Shown here piece after piece: positions 36,042-48,100 of a stretch of DNA of 64,000 nucleotides. Location: NCBI GenBank assembly GCA_037074705.1, contig CM073590.1:161508746-161572745 (forward strand). The letters are read 5' to 3'. Every line of letters starts with the position of its first letter. Within the stretch, counting starts at the first letter, position 1. The notes under the pieces are model-generated. The model did no database searches, was not told the origin of the DNA, and worked only from the letters and a program-made list of their open reading frames with translations. A program made the translations under genes and the position numbers. This DNA comes from Zhengitettix transpicula (Eukaryota; Arthropoda; Insecta; Orthoptera; Tetrigidae).

Positions 36042-39000
36042 TTAAGAGTTTTCCCACCATGTAAGAAGTCCCAGTCCTGGTTCATTTATACTTCCCTGAA
36101 AGAAATATATTTATAATTGAGAAATACCAGAAAAATTACTCTATCCAGTATTATCACACATAAAAAGTGATAAAAGCAACTAAAAATTGTCACACTGTGA
36201 AATTAATTAACTCACCTGGACAGGAAAGAGATCAGCTAATTTAACTTAAATTAATAGTTGATATGTCACCAGGGTAGGTAGTAATGAACATGCAAAATTC
36301 CTCAAGACAGAACAGGACTGTATGCATAATGTGGCTTAGGCCCTTGAAAATTTTTCAAGTTCATTACTATCTACCCTGGTGATGCTAACAATTTAAGTTA
36401 AGCCTGCCAGTATCTAACTCCCTTTCCTGTGAACATGAGTTAATAAGTGATAAATGTATAAATAAATTGCCAACATTTATATTCTAATCTTCATGGAAAG
36501 AATACTATAATCAAAAGGTCACTAACATGGAAATACACAAGAAGTAAGTTAAAAGAGGAATGTAATATTAACAAAATTACTTGCACATATATCATTAATA
36601 GATACCTCACAATCTCTGGACTTCATCAGATGCTTATATCTTGGTTCTATTTGTAACCATATTAAATAATTAATGGAGTTTTTGACACTTGAGAGATTGT
36701 ATTACTAACACATGTGCAAGTAATTTTCTAACTAACTCATTGGTCGTTTCCATGTTATAAATTTTTAGTATGCCAATGATAAATAAAGTTTAAAGATTAT
36801 GTAAGACTGTGTGTGAAAATGAATCACAATATGAGAAATTATTGTAGAGATTGACAAACCACATTTATTTTATGACTAAACCACATTTTCCAATCATACT
36901 TAATTAAATTATCATTCAAAGATTATATGAACATAAGAAAAATATCAAATAAATATCAGTATATTCCTGCACAGATCTTTCATTGTAATAAAAGACGTGG
37001 TGTAGTTATGTGAAATCATGCCCTGTATTTAACTTGTCTGTTATGGAAGTATACATTCCCTTTCACTATCAGTTTGGCATTTAATTTTTCCAGTTCCATC
37101 CTTACAAAGGTTATTAAAACATTTTTCATACATAAATATGCACTGTAACATTTGTTTTTTTATTGATGACTTTATGAAGTTAAATTGGAAAATATAACAA
37201 GGAATTGTAAAAAATACCATTAATCAGGGTATTTTATAAAGATATTAGCATTGAGTGGGAGATAAAATTTATTGAGTATTTCAAACTGTAAATTTCATAT
37301 TTCACAATTTTTGCATAATTTTTTTAAAAACTGATCCATAGGTCATTGCTAAAAATATATTTGGGTTGGATATTAAGGTTATATATTTAAAGTATTTTCT
37401 TAGATTTTTCTATGATCATAATCTTTATCCATGTGCATTTATTTCAGCCTGTAATGTCAATTACACATTATCCAGCAATTTCAACTTTTTATCCCCATAA
37501 AGGAGATTTTTGTAATAAATCCATGTACGGAATCAGATTATTTATATTGATTTTGAGCTTAATGATTTTTATACAATAAAAAGTTTACAACAAGACTAAA
37601 AATTTTAACTAACATAAATTACCTTTTGATGATCTATAAATATGGCCAGTCTCTCCCTGACAGGCTAGTGTACAAATATATCTTAAATATTTGAACATTG
37701 TATAACAGAATATGAAAGTTTTAACTCTTTGTTACAATATTGTAAAAAAAAACTTACCGTAAGCTTATATGGAACCTTTGGGTCAAGTGGATCTGTTTCT
37801 ACAGGAGAATCTTTTTCAGGACCAACAGGTGAAGTTTCTTCAAAACACTCAGCAGTCACACGAAATCGAATAGTTTCACCTGATCAGAAAAAAGAAAAAT
37901 CTCTGGATGTGAATGTTAAAATGAACAAATGGATTACTCCAAGACAAATAATAACTAATTTATAATTGTTGTAAAATGCAAAATTGCAATAAATCAAGTA
38001 TTTTGCTAATTAAGATCAAGCATATACTGAGCAAATAAAAATTGTTATGGATTGGTATATACATATTTTTAAGAGTATTTGCAGATAACTCAAACACTAA
38101 TTATCATTTATATAATCCTGTATTTTGTCAAAGCTCCATTACTGCAATAAAAACCACCTCTTAACTAGCAAACAACTTTCCAGAATGAGAACCATAATTA
38201 ACTCCTCAAAAGCAATTCCAACTCCAGTTCTGTACATTGCAATTTATTTTGAATCAAATGAAGTTCACATTGTACAATCCCAAAATATAGGCAATAAATA
38301 AATTATAATAAATTCATGTATGAACGTTATTAATTTTATGGGCTGTATAAGTCTGATTGTAATCATTTATTTTGTATTCTTAATAGGCTTGTCTGTCTTA
38401 CCAGTAATGGCATTGAATTTTTGCTTATTCATAAAAACATTAAGATGTTTTTTGTAGCTCTTTATTTCTTTTTTCTTTTGGAAATAATGGAACAAAAATT
38501 GTACATTAAATTTTGCTTTGAAAGCGGAATAAAGTAGTGTTACATGCTGTTTGCCCGAGTCATGTATGAATAAAAATTTCACAATTAGAACAATTATGCC
38601 TAAGTTAATGGGGAAATTTATTGACTTGTCAAATTAGTTTATAAAAAAATTATTATATATTGCTACTTTCGCTTGATTCCAGCTATTTTCTGAAAACAGA
38701 AAGTTGTTACATAATAAAATAAACATAATGTCTCAGATGAGTCTGAACTTTGCCAGTGATATTATAAAAATATAATAAATTATGTATAAAATATGAACAT
38801 AACCTGATATTGTTGATGCAGAAGAAAAACTCCAAGATACACTGAAAAGACTAATTTAACAAGAAGTATGGAATGTGCAAAGTGCTGAAAATATTAAAGA
38901 ATCTAGAGCATATATTTGTGGGAAACAAACAATTACAAAATTTTGATCAGTTCTAGGACCTTAGAAGTCTTTTGCTGAATAAAGCTACAGGAACCAAGGA

Positions 39001-42000
39001 TATAAGGTCACATATCACAATGGCCAAGATAGTATTCACAAATAAATCTAAAGTGAATCTAAAATTGCTGAAGAGCCTGGTAAAGTGCTATATATGGAGC
39101 AGAGCTTTTTATGAATCAGAAACAAGGTCATTACACTTTTGTCTATGACCACATATGAGGCTTTTGGTCAGGTTTTAGAGCTAAAACTGATTATCACGAG
39201 CCTGGGCCATGGTACATTGGTCAGGCTAAATCTAATTATCACAGGCCTGACCTGTGGTACATCGGCCAGGCCAAATTCAAACACCAGGTGCCTGTGATTT
39301 GATGATGTGTCCCACTCCAAATAGAATATATTTTCTTAAATATTCAATAAAACTTCATGATGAGGACAGTTGATGACTCAGTTATGCTGCCATTTCATTC
39401 AAAGATTTGTTGGATACTTTTGTTAGTGATAATGACATTAGTGACGTGGTATGTCATGTAAGAAAAAGTTGGAAGGGAATAGTTATATTGGATGATATCG
39501 ATGATGAAGATGGCATTAATCATCAACTACCAGAGCACTGGATTTGGAAAGAAGTGAGAAATAATAAAAATATTGGGTATATACAGAGACTCCTGGCATA
39601 AAAATGCCAACTTATGACAGTTAGGAGCAAATAAAAATGAATTAAGTATATTGAATAGAATAATTGATTATTGGTTCTGTGAAAATATTGTATCAGAGAT
39701 TAATCAATACGTGGAACAAATAAAAACCAATCCAAACAAAATACAAATAATTGGCAAGAATTAGTTTCCTGTGGATTGTAATGAAATATAAATATATTTT
39801 GCATGATCCATAATAATGGATCAGGTGAAAAAACTAACAATTCAAATGAATTGGTCTAAGAGGACCATTATTGAGATTTCTGAAATTACCAGATGTTTGC
39901 ATTTTGCAAATAATAATATGGGTGACAGTACATATAAATTAAGTAAACTAAAACCTGTGATCAAATTTTATAATGAAATATTTAAAGAAGTATATACAAT
40001 TAAACAAGACATTGCTATCAATGATTCATTCATGAAACATATGGCATTAAATTTTACAAATTGTGTGGGTCAGATTCTGGCTATTGTTACCACTTTAAAA
40101 TACATTCAGGCTGTGATGAAATGAATTGTGATGATAGTGCTTCTGATCATAGAGCTATCTCAGTCAGTGTTAACAGAGCACACACATTATACATATATAA
40201 TTGCTACTCTTCACCAAAATTATTTATGACACTATCACACCATAATACAACTAATGGCATTGACACCGTGCACTCTACTAGAAAGAACATGCCAAAAGAT
40301 TTCTGTAAAGCAAGACTAAATAGAGGTGAATATAGAATGAGAAGCAGTAACAGAATACTTGCTTTAAAATGGAAATATCAAAACAGATGTGTATATTAAA
40401 TTTACAAATCACAAAACAGTAGAAATGAATGCACTAGGCATGAATCAATTCAATCATACTTCGAAACAAAAATGTGCCATTGAATAGGAATGATTGGAAT
40501 TGATCGACAAGAAAAGATTCTAACTCCTTTCCAATCATAAAATAGCTAAAAGGATATGGAAAAATGTTCTTTTATATGTCCAATATTGCACTCTTTAACT
40601 TGTACATTTAGTTCAATAAAATACATCATGGAAAAAAAAGTTATGTAGAATACAGGATTGAAATTGCCAAATCTCTACTGAAGAATATACCAAAACCAGG
40701 CGATAAAGAATGAGGACAATTATCGTACAGAGATGTACCTGAGAGACTGCACACAAAACATTGGGGTCACTTTCCTAAGCATATTGAACTAACGTCATCA
40801 AAGTACAGACCATTAAGGCTCTGTAAAATTTGTACAAAAAATGCATAGTAAAACAAAGTGGGAGTGCAAAAGATGCAAAGTTCCTTTACATGTACCAGTA
40901 TGATTTGAAAAATATCACATTATTGAAGATTTAAAAAAAAATTGTAAAAATGCTAATTGTGTGCAATGAGAATTTATTCAAAAATTGGACTTAAGTGTTA
41001 TTGTTTCAATATAATAAACCTTCTGTGATATAATTTCCTCAATTATTAACCTTTATTGTTTAATTTAATATATAATTTGTTTTAATCATTAGTTTGTTTT
41101 TAATTTTTCAGCTTCGTTTTTGTAATTTATAAAGTAAGTTCTGTTTACATTTCGGGACCATGTTGTTGAATCTTAAATCATTGGAGAAATTAAAAAATAA
41201 ATTGGGCAGATAAGGTAAAAAATTAATAGGTTTTAAGAGGAATAAATAAGAAGAGATCCATATTGACTACAGTTTTTAAGAGAAAGACAAACACTATCGG
41301 ACACATCATAAGATGAAATTATTTACTGATCATCATCATCGAAGAACACAAGGATACCAGGTCATGGAAGACTGAAAGGAGAAAGAAGCAGATATTGAGA
41401 GATTGAGGGAGAATAGGTAAGTTGGAGAAGGAAATTTATAGACCAAGTCCAAGAACTTTCCAGTATGCAGATCACTTAATAAATAGCAATATACAATAAT
41501 AGTGTATCACTTATGTGTAAGTTGTAATGAAATAATATAAGCACCAATTTTAAAAAATTTAAATTATGGCAAATACAACTGAATGTTATACTTAAAATAA
41601 ACTTTTACCTGAATCCATAAAAAGATCATGCTTGTCACCATCAGTATCATATTCCCACACCCAAGCCTGCTCATTTTCATCAAATCTTGATGGATGTTGT
41701 AGAGCTGAAGGTGGTATTAGAATGTCATCAAAAAATCCCAGTGAAACTGCAATATTATTCCAAGTTTATAATTCTCTTCAAGAAATTAAGTTATTATAAC
41801 GAATGAATAAGAAAGTTAGCCAATCCAGACAAAAAAAGTGATAATATAAATACCACACTTCTTATTCATTATTTTCAATCAGACATAATTGTTTTCATTT
41901 ATTACCACAAATGTTATGCTATTAACTGGTATTAAATTACATATGAAGAAGAAGAATAAATTGGGGTTAGGGTTTCTGATTTACGAGTTCTCCTGGTAGA

Positions 42001-44510
42001 AGGTTTTTTGTTCTTTGTATTTCCATATTAAACCTAATGTTTTCCCATATTGTACGTATGTATATGTAATTATATGGAAATAAAATTTATCTTATCACAA
42101 AACTTAGATTGTTGTAACTGGTTTCTTTAAATACAAAAGAAAACTATAAAATATGAAGTACACAAAATTTTAAATTGTAATAAAACTAAGTCATAAATGG
42201 AATTTAAATTTTGTGTATCAGTTTTCACATTGAATTTAATATTCAATATGGAGTAATATAAATTTGTATACAATTTTTTTTATGTTAAATGTAATCATTA
42301 TCCTCATTTGATGATCAAAACCAAGCCCACTCATATAACCTTTACTAACTGACAACGACAAGCCTCTACCACAAGCAGGGACAGTCAAGTACCTTGACAT
42401 ACATTTAGACAAGGGCCTAACTCACACGTAGAATACAAGGAAGCTATTGAATCGTAGTACTTCAAAAAACTCAAGTGTCACTCAAACCCTCTAGCCATCA
42501 ATTTACTGGCCAACAGCAATAATATATATATATATAGATTGTGAAGAATCTTCCAGGTTCGCCAATCATTCCTAAACCAAGTAGTGCCTCGTGAAGTTTT
42601 GAAGTTATGTGCTACATCACCCCAAACAACTGTTTTTACAATAACTGTGTAAAATAATAAAACTACATCAGGGATAGTGTTTCCAATACTCTGACCCAGC
42701 ACATACTATGCTAAATTTCTAATTCTGTCTACATAATTTCCAATAGCGTCTAATTTTTAAACGTGGAATTATTTAACATTTCTAATCTGAAAGAATTTTT
42801 CTCAGTAAATATTTTAAATAAAATTAATTTTCGAAACAAGCCACTGAGCAGTTTTGTATTCAGAGACATGTGGTAAATTTTCATGTTATATCTCTTAAAT
42901 TTTGTTTCCTTTAAAATAACCTTAGATTGTGATTTTTTTATTTTACCAAAAATGAATGATTATTATTTTTGTTTTGAAAATATAAACTATTATAAAACAA
43001 GATTTATAATTAGTGAATAGATTGAATTTATTTCAATTTTGTTGGTTATGTCACCTGATGCAGTCACGCTCTTTGACATAGCACACGGAGCTTGTGCTCT
43101 CGGCATCATAGCACATAAGGCTAGCAGTTTGTTAAACTTTACGGGTGGCAAAGGAGGGTGAAAAGGTAAAGAGCACATGTGCAGTTGTGACTAAATTGCC
43201 GAATCTGGTGCTATAACTGAAATAGCACTGGCTGTCCAGCTGGTTGCTTTAGGAGCGAAGTGCCACATTGAAGTATAGATTCACAGTGTTAAAAGACAAT
43301 TGTTATGAAGGTGTGTAAAATTAAGAAAAATTAGTTATTCCTAAAATAATTTATGTGTTGTAGCACATGAGCACGAGCCGCCACTGCCTAAACCTACTAT
43401 ATAGTGATGCAAATGCAAGAAGCTGTAATACAAGTGACACTTAATACTATCTTATGGTGAATTAGCAAAGCCCAATTCCCAATACATATTAAAATGTTGT
43501 CACATAAATTACCCAATGTTCTAACGAGTACAGATTGTAATGTTACTTAAATACTATTTTTTTTAAAAAAATTGATGTAAAGATTTGAGAGCTGCTTTAT
43601 ATTTGTACAACATATTTAATTTGGTTTGTTATATAAAATGTAATTATATAATCATAAATTTTAATGCTTGTATGTTGTGTCCATTTAAAAATTAAGTAAT
43701 TGATACCATTTAATGTATGTGGATGAATAAACAAAAGTAGTTTACATTCAGATGACATGGAATTATAAACTAGATACTTGTGGTCTTGGTTTGAGAGTCG
43801 CGTAGACTATATTTTCAACATATCAGAAATAGTTTTGACTTCCTGTACTATATAATTTTAAACAAGTTTAATATACTACAGTAATTAATTATTAAGCCCT
43901 AAAATGTTTTTAGATTTTCCTTTCATACAAAGTTTAGCATTGCATTTAACTCTAGTGAAGTTACTGTGTAGTAAATATGAATGCTTCCTAACAAAGTTTG
44001 TGAAACTCAACTCAATGTTTTATTTAAGTTAATATTTATTTGTAGTGATGTGGCATTTGTGCCGATTGTAATATGTTTTTGATAGATTGATCCCGGAACT
44101 ATTAATTAACATTCATTGTAAAAGAAAATTAGGTTAACATATACCATGTACTCCTTCTTGAGAGCAGCTACGAATTTTTCCAGTTAAAATCTCTTCCATG
44201 AAAGGTCTAAATACTATGTAATGGAAAACTACTTTAGTATGTGCAGCTCCATCTCCAGGAAATATGTAAGAATCTTCCAGATGAGTTATGTCAAATAAAG
44301 CAATGCATAAACCAACATTCAAGACAACCTAAACAAATAAATAATATAAGATATGGGTAGTGATGCAAATAATCCAAACACATGTATTCAACACGTCACC
44401 TTGTTCGATAATTTTTTATTCAGTTCTTCAGAGATAGCATCAGTCAGCTTCTTTTTAAAATCATGTGGAGGTATTCTGATGACGTGTTTCATTTCGGCAA
44501 GAAGAAACAT
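36042..44510 (-). CDS. POLR3H: RNA polymerase III subunit RPC8 (five exons)
   Basis: Exons on the minus strand are 44,510-44,400, 44,328-44,145, 41,746-41,609, 37,879-37,758 and 36,095-36,042, joined by GT-AG introns in consistent phases to 202 codons plus stop (human RPC8 has 204). It starts [15 protein letters not shown] and continues [70 protein letters not shown] and ETIRFRV, ending [16 protein letters not shown]. Residues 1 to about 80 form the Rpb7-type N-terminal domain. The rest is the S1-like OB fold (RNA_pol_Rbc25 type). With CRCP/RPC9 it makes the Pol III stalk that engages nascent RNA and supports initiation. It diverges from STK19. Introns 2-4 hold transposon relics. No truncation or missing residue was seen. 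Confidence 0.97.
36195..36450. mobile_element. Palindromic MITE-like element 1 (POLR3H intron 4)
   Basis: TTAATTAACTCACCTGGACAGGAAAG at the left is mirrored by CTTTCCTGTGAACATGAGTTAAT at the right. The inner arms are CACCAGGGTAGGTAGTAATGAA and TTCATTACTATCTACCCTGG. The whole ~250 bp can fold as one imperfect hairpin. A partial relative sits at 60,323-60,420 in POLD2. Confidence 0.7.
36505..36765. mobile_element. Palindromic MITE-like element 2 (POLR3H intron 4)
   Basis: Outer arms are CTAACATGGAAATACA and TTTCCATGTTA. Inner arms are AAAATTACTTGCACAT and ATGTGCAAGTAATTTT, then CAATCTCT and AGAGATTG around an AT-rich centre. It directly follows element 1. On the minus strand the centre holds CTGATGAAGTCC, reminiscent of the hammerhead core, but no GAAA follows at the right place. 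Confidence 0.65.
38810..39160 (+). pseudogene. Non-LTR reverse-transcriptase C-terminal fragment
   Basis: Broken frames on + read DTLKRL near 38,840. Near 38,998-39,130 they read [18 protein letters not shown], then [20 protein letters not shown]. This is the pattern of non-LTR polymerases (IRSRI--AK, then K-Y-WS--LYG-ETWT). Frameshifts and stops separate the pieces. It lies antisense within POLR3H intron 3, immediately before the piggyBac-like relic. Confidence 0.65.
39187..39276 (+). repeat. Two-copy tandem repeat, 45-bp period
   Basis: CTGATTATCACGAGCCTG... and CTAATTATCACAGGCCTG... are aligned copies ending AGGCTAAAT and AGGCCAAAT. Confidence 0.85.
39400..40945 (+). pseudogene. piggyBac-family transposase pseudogene
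   Basis: Ordered fragments in several + frames match piggyBac-type (PGBD-like) transposases. [17 protein letters not shown] at about 39,870-39,925 is followed by [20 protein letters not shown] and, in place of the first catalytic region, INDSFMKH. Then come [12 protein letters not shown] at about 40,072, [10 protein letters not shown] and [20 protein letters not shown] at about 40,275-40,335, and ILALKWK. The cysteine-rich tail is [10 protein letters not shown] near 40,818 and [15 protein letters not shown]...FEKYH near 40,858-40,915. Multiple stops and frameshifts make it dead. It lies antisense in POLR3H intron 3. Inverted ends were not identified. Confidence 0.85.
41810..41875 (-). repeat. 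Hammerhead-like repeat family, 3' fragment
   Basis: AGCCAATCCAGACAAAAAAAGTG followed by ATAATATAAATACCACAC is the reverse complement of the tail of the 6,290 and 25,865 copies. The core itself is missing. Confidence 0.55.
42480..43400 (+). repeat. Dispersed repeat family G, copy 2 (POLR3H intron 2)
   Basis: GTGCTACATCACCCCAAACAAC, GGGATAGTGTTTCCAATACTCTG, AATTTCCAATAGCGTC and AACAAGCCACTGAGCAG are found inverted at about 51,150-51,400. The block to about 43,400 (GATGCAGTCACGCTC, GCTATAACTGAAATAGCAC, TTTAGGAGCGAAGTG, TAGCACATGAGCAC) is mirrored at about 50,590-50,940. The two copies form a ~900-bp inverted pair around STK19. Copy 1 at 12,640 matches only the first third. Confidence 0.75.
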
Positions 44511-45109
44511 TTTCTTTCAAACAGAATTTACGCTTTCACAACTAACAATTTCTATCACTTCATGTTAACTTTACAACAAATATGAAACGTTAAGTTTGAT
44601 CTGATTTACTGCTTAAAATCCATATACATCAATGAATGTATGTTTCCGCGTTTTGGATACAACACTGGTACTTGTGTTGTCATTTCTCTATTTAATAGTT
44701 CTGAGCACTATTACGTGTCAGTTACTGAAAGCTTACGAAACTTCCAGCCATGCCATGTGTTATTGTTTATTGACATTAAATCACAAACAGTTGAAAAGCT
44801 AAGAGCGTTATATTAAAACATATTTAAAAATGATTCCAATTAGATCACACTTTAAAACTGAAAATGAATTGAATTATTGATCATAGTCGATAAAGTATTT
44901 TTTCCACTTAATATACTTTATTTGATCCAATCCTATTTTAGAAATGTTCAGGTCTGAAATTCCCTGGACATGACTCTTAAGAAGCTGTTCCTGTTTCATT
45001 GTGTGAAGATTTATTATTTTTTCGCGACTTGCTAGTATGCTTTTGTTGCATTACACTTTTACTGAAAAATGTTTGCATATTGATGCATTTCAGTATCTAT
45101 ACACTTAAT
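44511..45109. promoter_or_regulatory. Putative bidirectional promoter, POLR3H / STK19
   Basis: 599 bp separate the divergent start codons (POLR3H at 44,510, STK19 at 45,110). The interval and first exons keep CpG sites (17 CpG by hand count in 44,581-45,360 versus 3 in 45,421-46,140), as expected of an unmethylated promoter. No TATA box was recognised at a convincing spacing on either side, which fits housekeeping genes. Transcription starts and 5' UTRs cannot be placed by eye. Confidence 0.6.
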
Positions 45110-48100
45110 ATGAATAAACGCACATATATCCCAGATCTATACAGAAATACCAAAAGACTACGCGGGAGTAATAATAATTCAAATTCGAAATTATTTATAT
45201 CAAACAGCTCCGTAGAGGGTGAACTTCCAAATGATACTGAAGCTGCATTGATTTATTTAAAAGAAAAGTTCCCTATTGATGCTTTTGAGGGTCATCTACC
45301 GGCCGTCCTTTTGATACATCAAGTATATAGTATCGTGAAAAACAAAACAAAAGTTGACAAGGAAGTGGTAAGTATAACAAATAAAAAATATAAACAACAG
45401 TTACGTACATTGCATTAAGAAGCAAGTTCACGAGAAAAATATTTATTGAACACTTTTTGTTATTACCCCTACTTCCATCTAAAGTAAATGTTACAACAAA
45501 TGGGAATAAATAGGACACTATTAATATTTAGCATAAACTCATGTCAATGAGGATACAAATACTGACAGTTGCTAATGGAACTTTTAGACCTTCAAAGTTA
45601 CTGATACATGGTAAACAAAGGCATTATTGTGAGAGAATATAGACTTTAGGACTCTTAGCATTAGGATACCTGAGGAGTAGGATTTTCATAAGAGGTAGTG
45701 TTTAGCAGTAGTCAAAGCTGTTGGAACTATGGCTCAATGCAACTGTTTTTGATTTAACTGTATTAGTAGTAGTTCTAGATTTAAAGAATTTCTGTTAAAT
45801 ATGCTGATTGAGATGTCAGTGGATGATTTAAAGTCGTAGCAGTTGTAGAACCAGACTTTTCAGAGGGGTTAAAACATAATGTACAATTATGCTTATCATT
45901 CTTCGACAGGTGGGAAATATTTCTGGGAGAAAGTTATTTCATTTCAGTGTTGGATTGTGTAGGGTAGCAAAGAACTGAGTCTATTTTTGTAAGCCATGAA
46001 AGGTGGTCTGGTGTATACTTAATCATTAAGGCTGGTCATAAATTGGTTTTGGTTGGATGGTCAATAATTAACCATGTGAAATATGTATAGATTTGCTTGC
46101 TTTGGTTTGGGAGTAGTTATATGAAACATTTCCTTTCAACATGATAAAGACATTTTCTTATTTCAGGCTGATTTGCAAGCTAAAGGAAAAGTTAGGCTTT
46201 TTAAGCTAGGAGGAGAAGAAACTGCACTTGTTGTGATATTTACTTTTGACTTGATAAATCATGTATTAAAATGTTGTGCTAATGCTTCAAAAATAGACCA
46301 CTATGTAAAAAACATTATGATTCAAATTGAAGATATAAGTATTGATAAAGAAGTTTTAAGGGAGAGATTTAATCTTTCAGAGCAGGATATAAGGTCAGTA
46401 CAAAGTATGTTGTAGTAAAACCTTTCCTCTAAAGTTTATTGTATTATTTGTATATGAAATTACTAAACCTGAAAAGGTCCTAAAACAAGAACGAAACATT
46501 GATATAAAAGTTAAGAGCACATATTTAGTGATAATTGCAAATGAATACACAGACGTATAATAGAGTGACGAAAGAGAAAAGACTGAAGTTAAACTGGCAA
46601 AGCTGTAAGATAAATGAACATTTGAGGATATCTAGATGCTTCAAATGTTATTTGTATGGCCATAGAGGTGAGAGGTGTATAAATGGAATCAAGTGTTAAA
46701 ATGTGCTGGGAATCATGTAGCAAAGGATTGTAGTAGTGTATAAACTGTGTTATAATTGTTATCAACTGAATGATAAACTAAACCTAAACTTGGATGTAAA
46801 GCATAGTACACTAAGTGAAGACTGTCCAGTATATCAAAGGAGGGTTCAATTCAAAATATGGGCTAGTTCATATGAATACATATAGCAATTAAAGAAAGCA
46901 GGAGTTTCAACTACGGAGAGATGATTATTATGAACTCAAATAGTCTGATAGACATTGTAAACTCCACCAAATAATGTAAATGAATTTTTATTGGCTGTTC
47001 TCATTTAAAATTGTACATTTCAGCTACGGCAGTATGCAGAGATTGACCTGTCTATCAAAATATATATTGTTTGTTTGCTATCTGCCTAATATTTCTTAAA
47101 AGTGTTATTCTAATCTTTGTAATTGTTTTGTTATTTTTGTAGTTCTAAACTTGAACCTGATGAGGTTGCCAAATAAGTGATGAAATGTTGTTTAATTTTA
47201 CATTAATAATTTATTTTTTCTGATTTAAAATTGGCTGATATTTAAAGAAATTATTGTTTAAATTAATTTTAGCACCACATATCCAATACGGTTCTACTAT
47301 ACTTATGATGTGTGCGTAAAAAGATTTTGATATGTTACAACAGAATGAGAGCAGTATTGAACAAAAGTTGTAATAACCATTTAAGGAATATGTTGAAAGA
47401 ACGAGGACATCAAACTATTGATAAGGATGTGTCTTAACATTTATTTATTCTATTGGAAAATGGATTATTACCATGTGCAGCTGTTGTATTATTGGATGAA
47501 TGTAAATTAATTAAGCATAGGATATTTGGAAATAGATAAAAAAAAATTAAGTTTAGTTGTAGAAAAAGAAAATTATAAATCTTTCATCTTAATATTACCA
47601 TATATTTGTATGGCTAACTTATCTCTAATACAGAATAAAAAAGATAGCCAATACTGACAAAAAAGGTAATATAAATACCACACTCAAATACCATTACAGT
47701 CACAACATAAATCTCTAATACATTCTCCTTAAACTGTTTAAACTTTCACCACTGAATTTATAGTGTTTTATATCAAAATGCACTACTTACTTCCAGTTAA
47801 TAAAAATTAAACTGCTTTGCTTTTTAGAAATTTATTTTAATTGTATTGTTCCAGACTTCAAACAATTTTGTTAATATATCTTAATTGTTTGTTCTAATGA
47901 TTTAAAACTTTAATATTGTATAAATAACAGTTTTTATTATATAACATTAAACTTTTCATTTTTAGAGATTTAGTGAGTGCTGGTTTATTAGCCATGCGAT
48001 CTGCAACAAGTTATTGGTTTTCATTTCCCAATGCTGGAGAATTTATGAAAGTCTATTTAAAGGGAAGGAAAGCAGTTATAAATACAATAAAGAAAAGTAA

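Noticed and set aside
44353..44568. 71-codon plus-strand ORF near the promoter
   Set aside because: Antisense to POLR3H exon 1.
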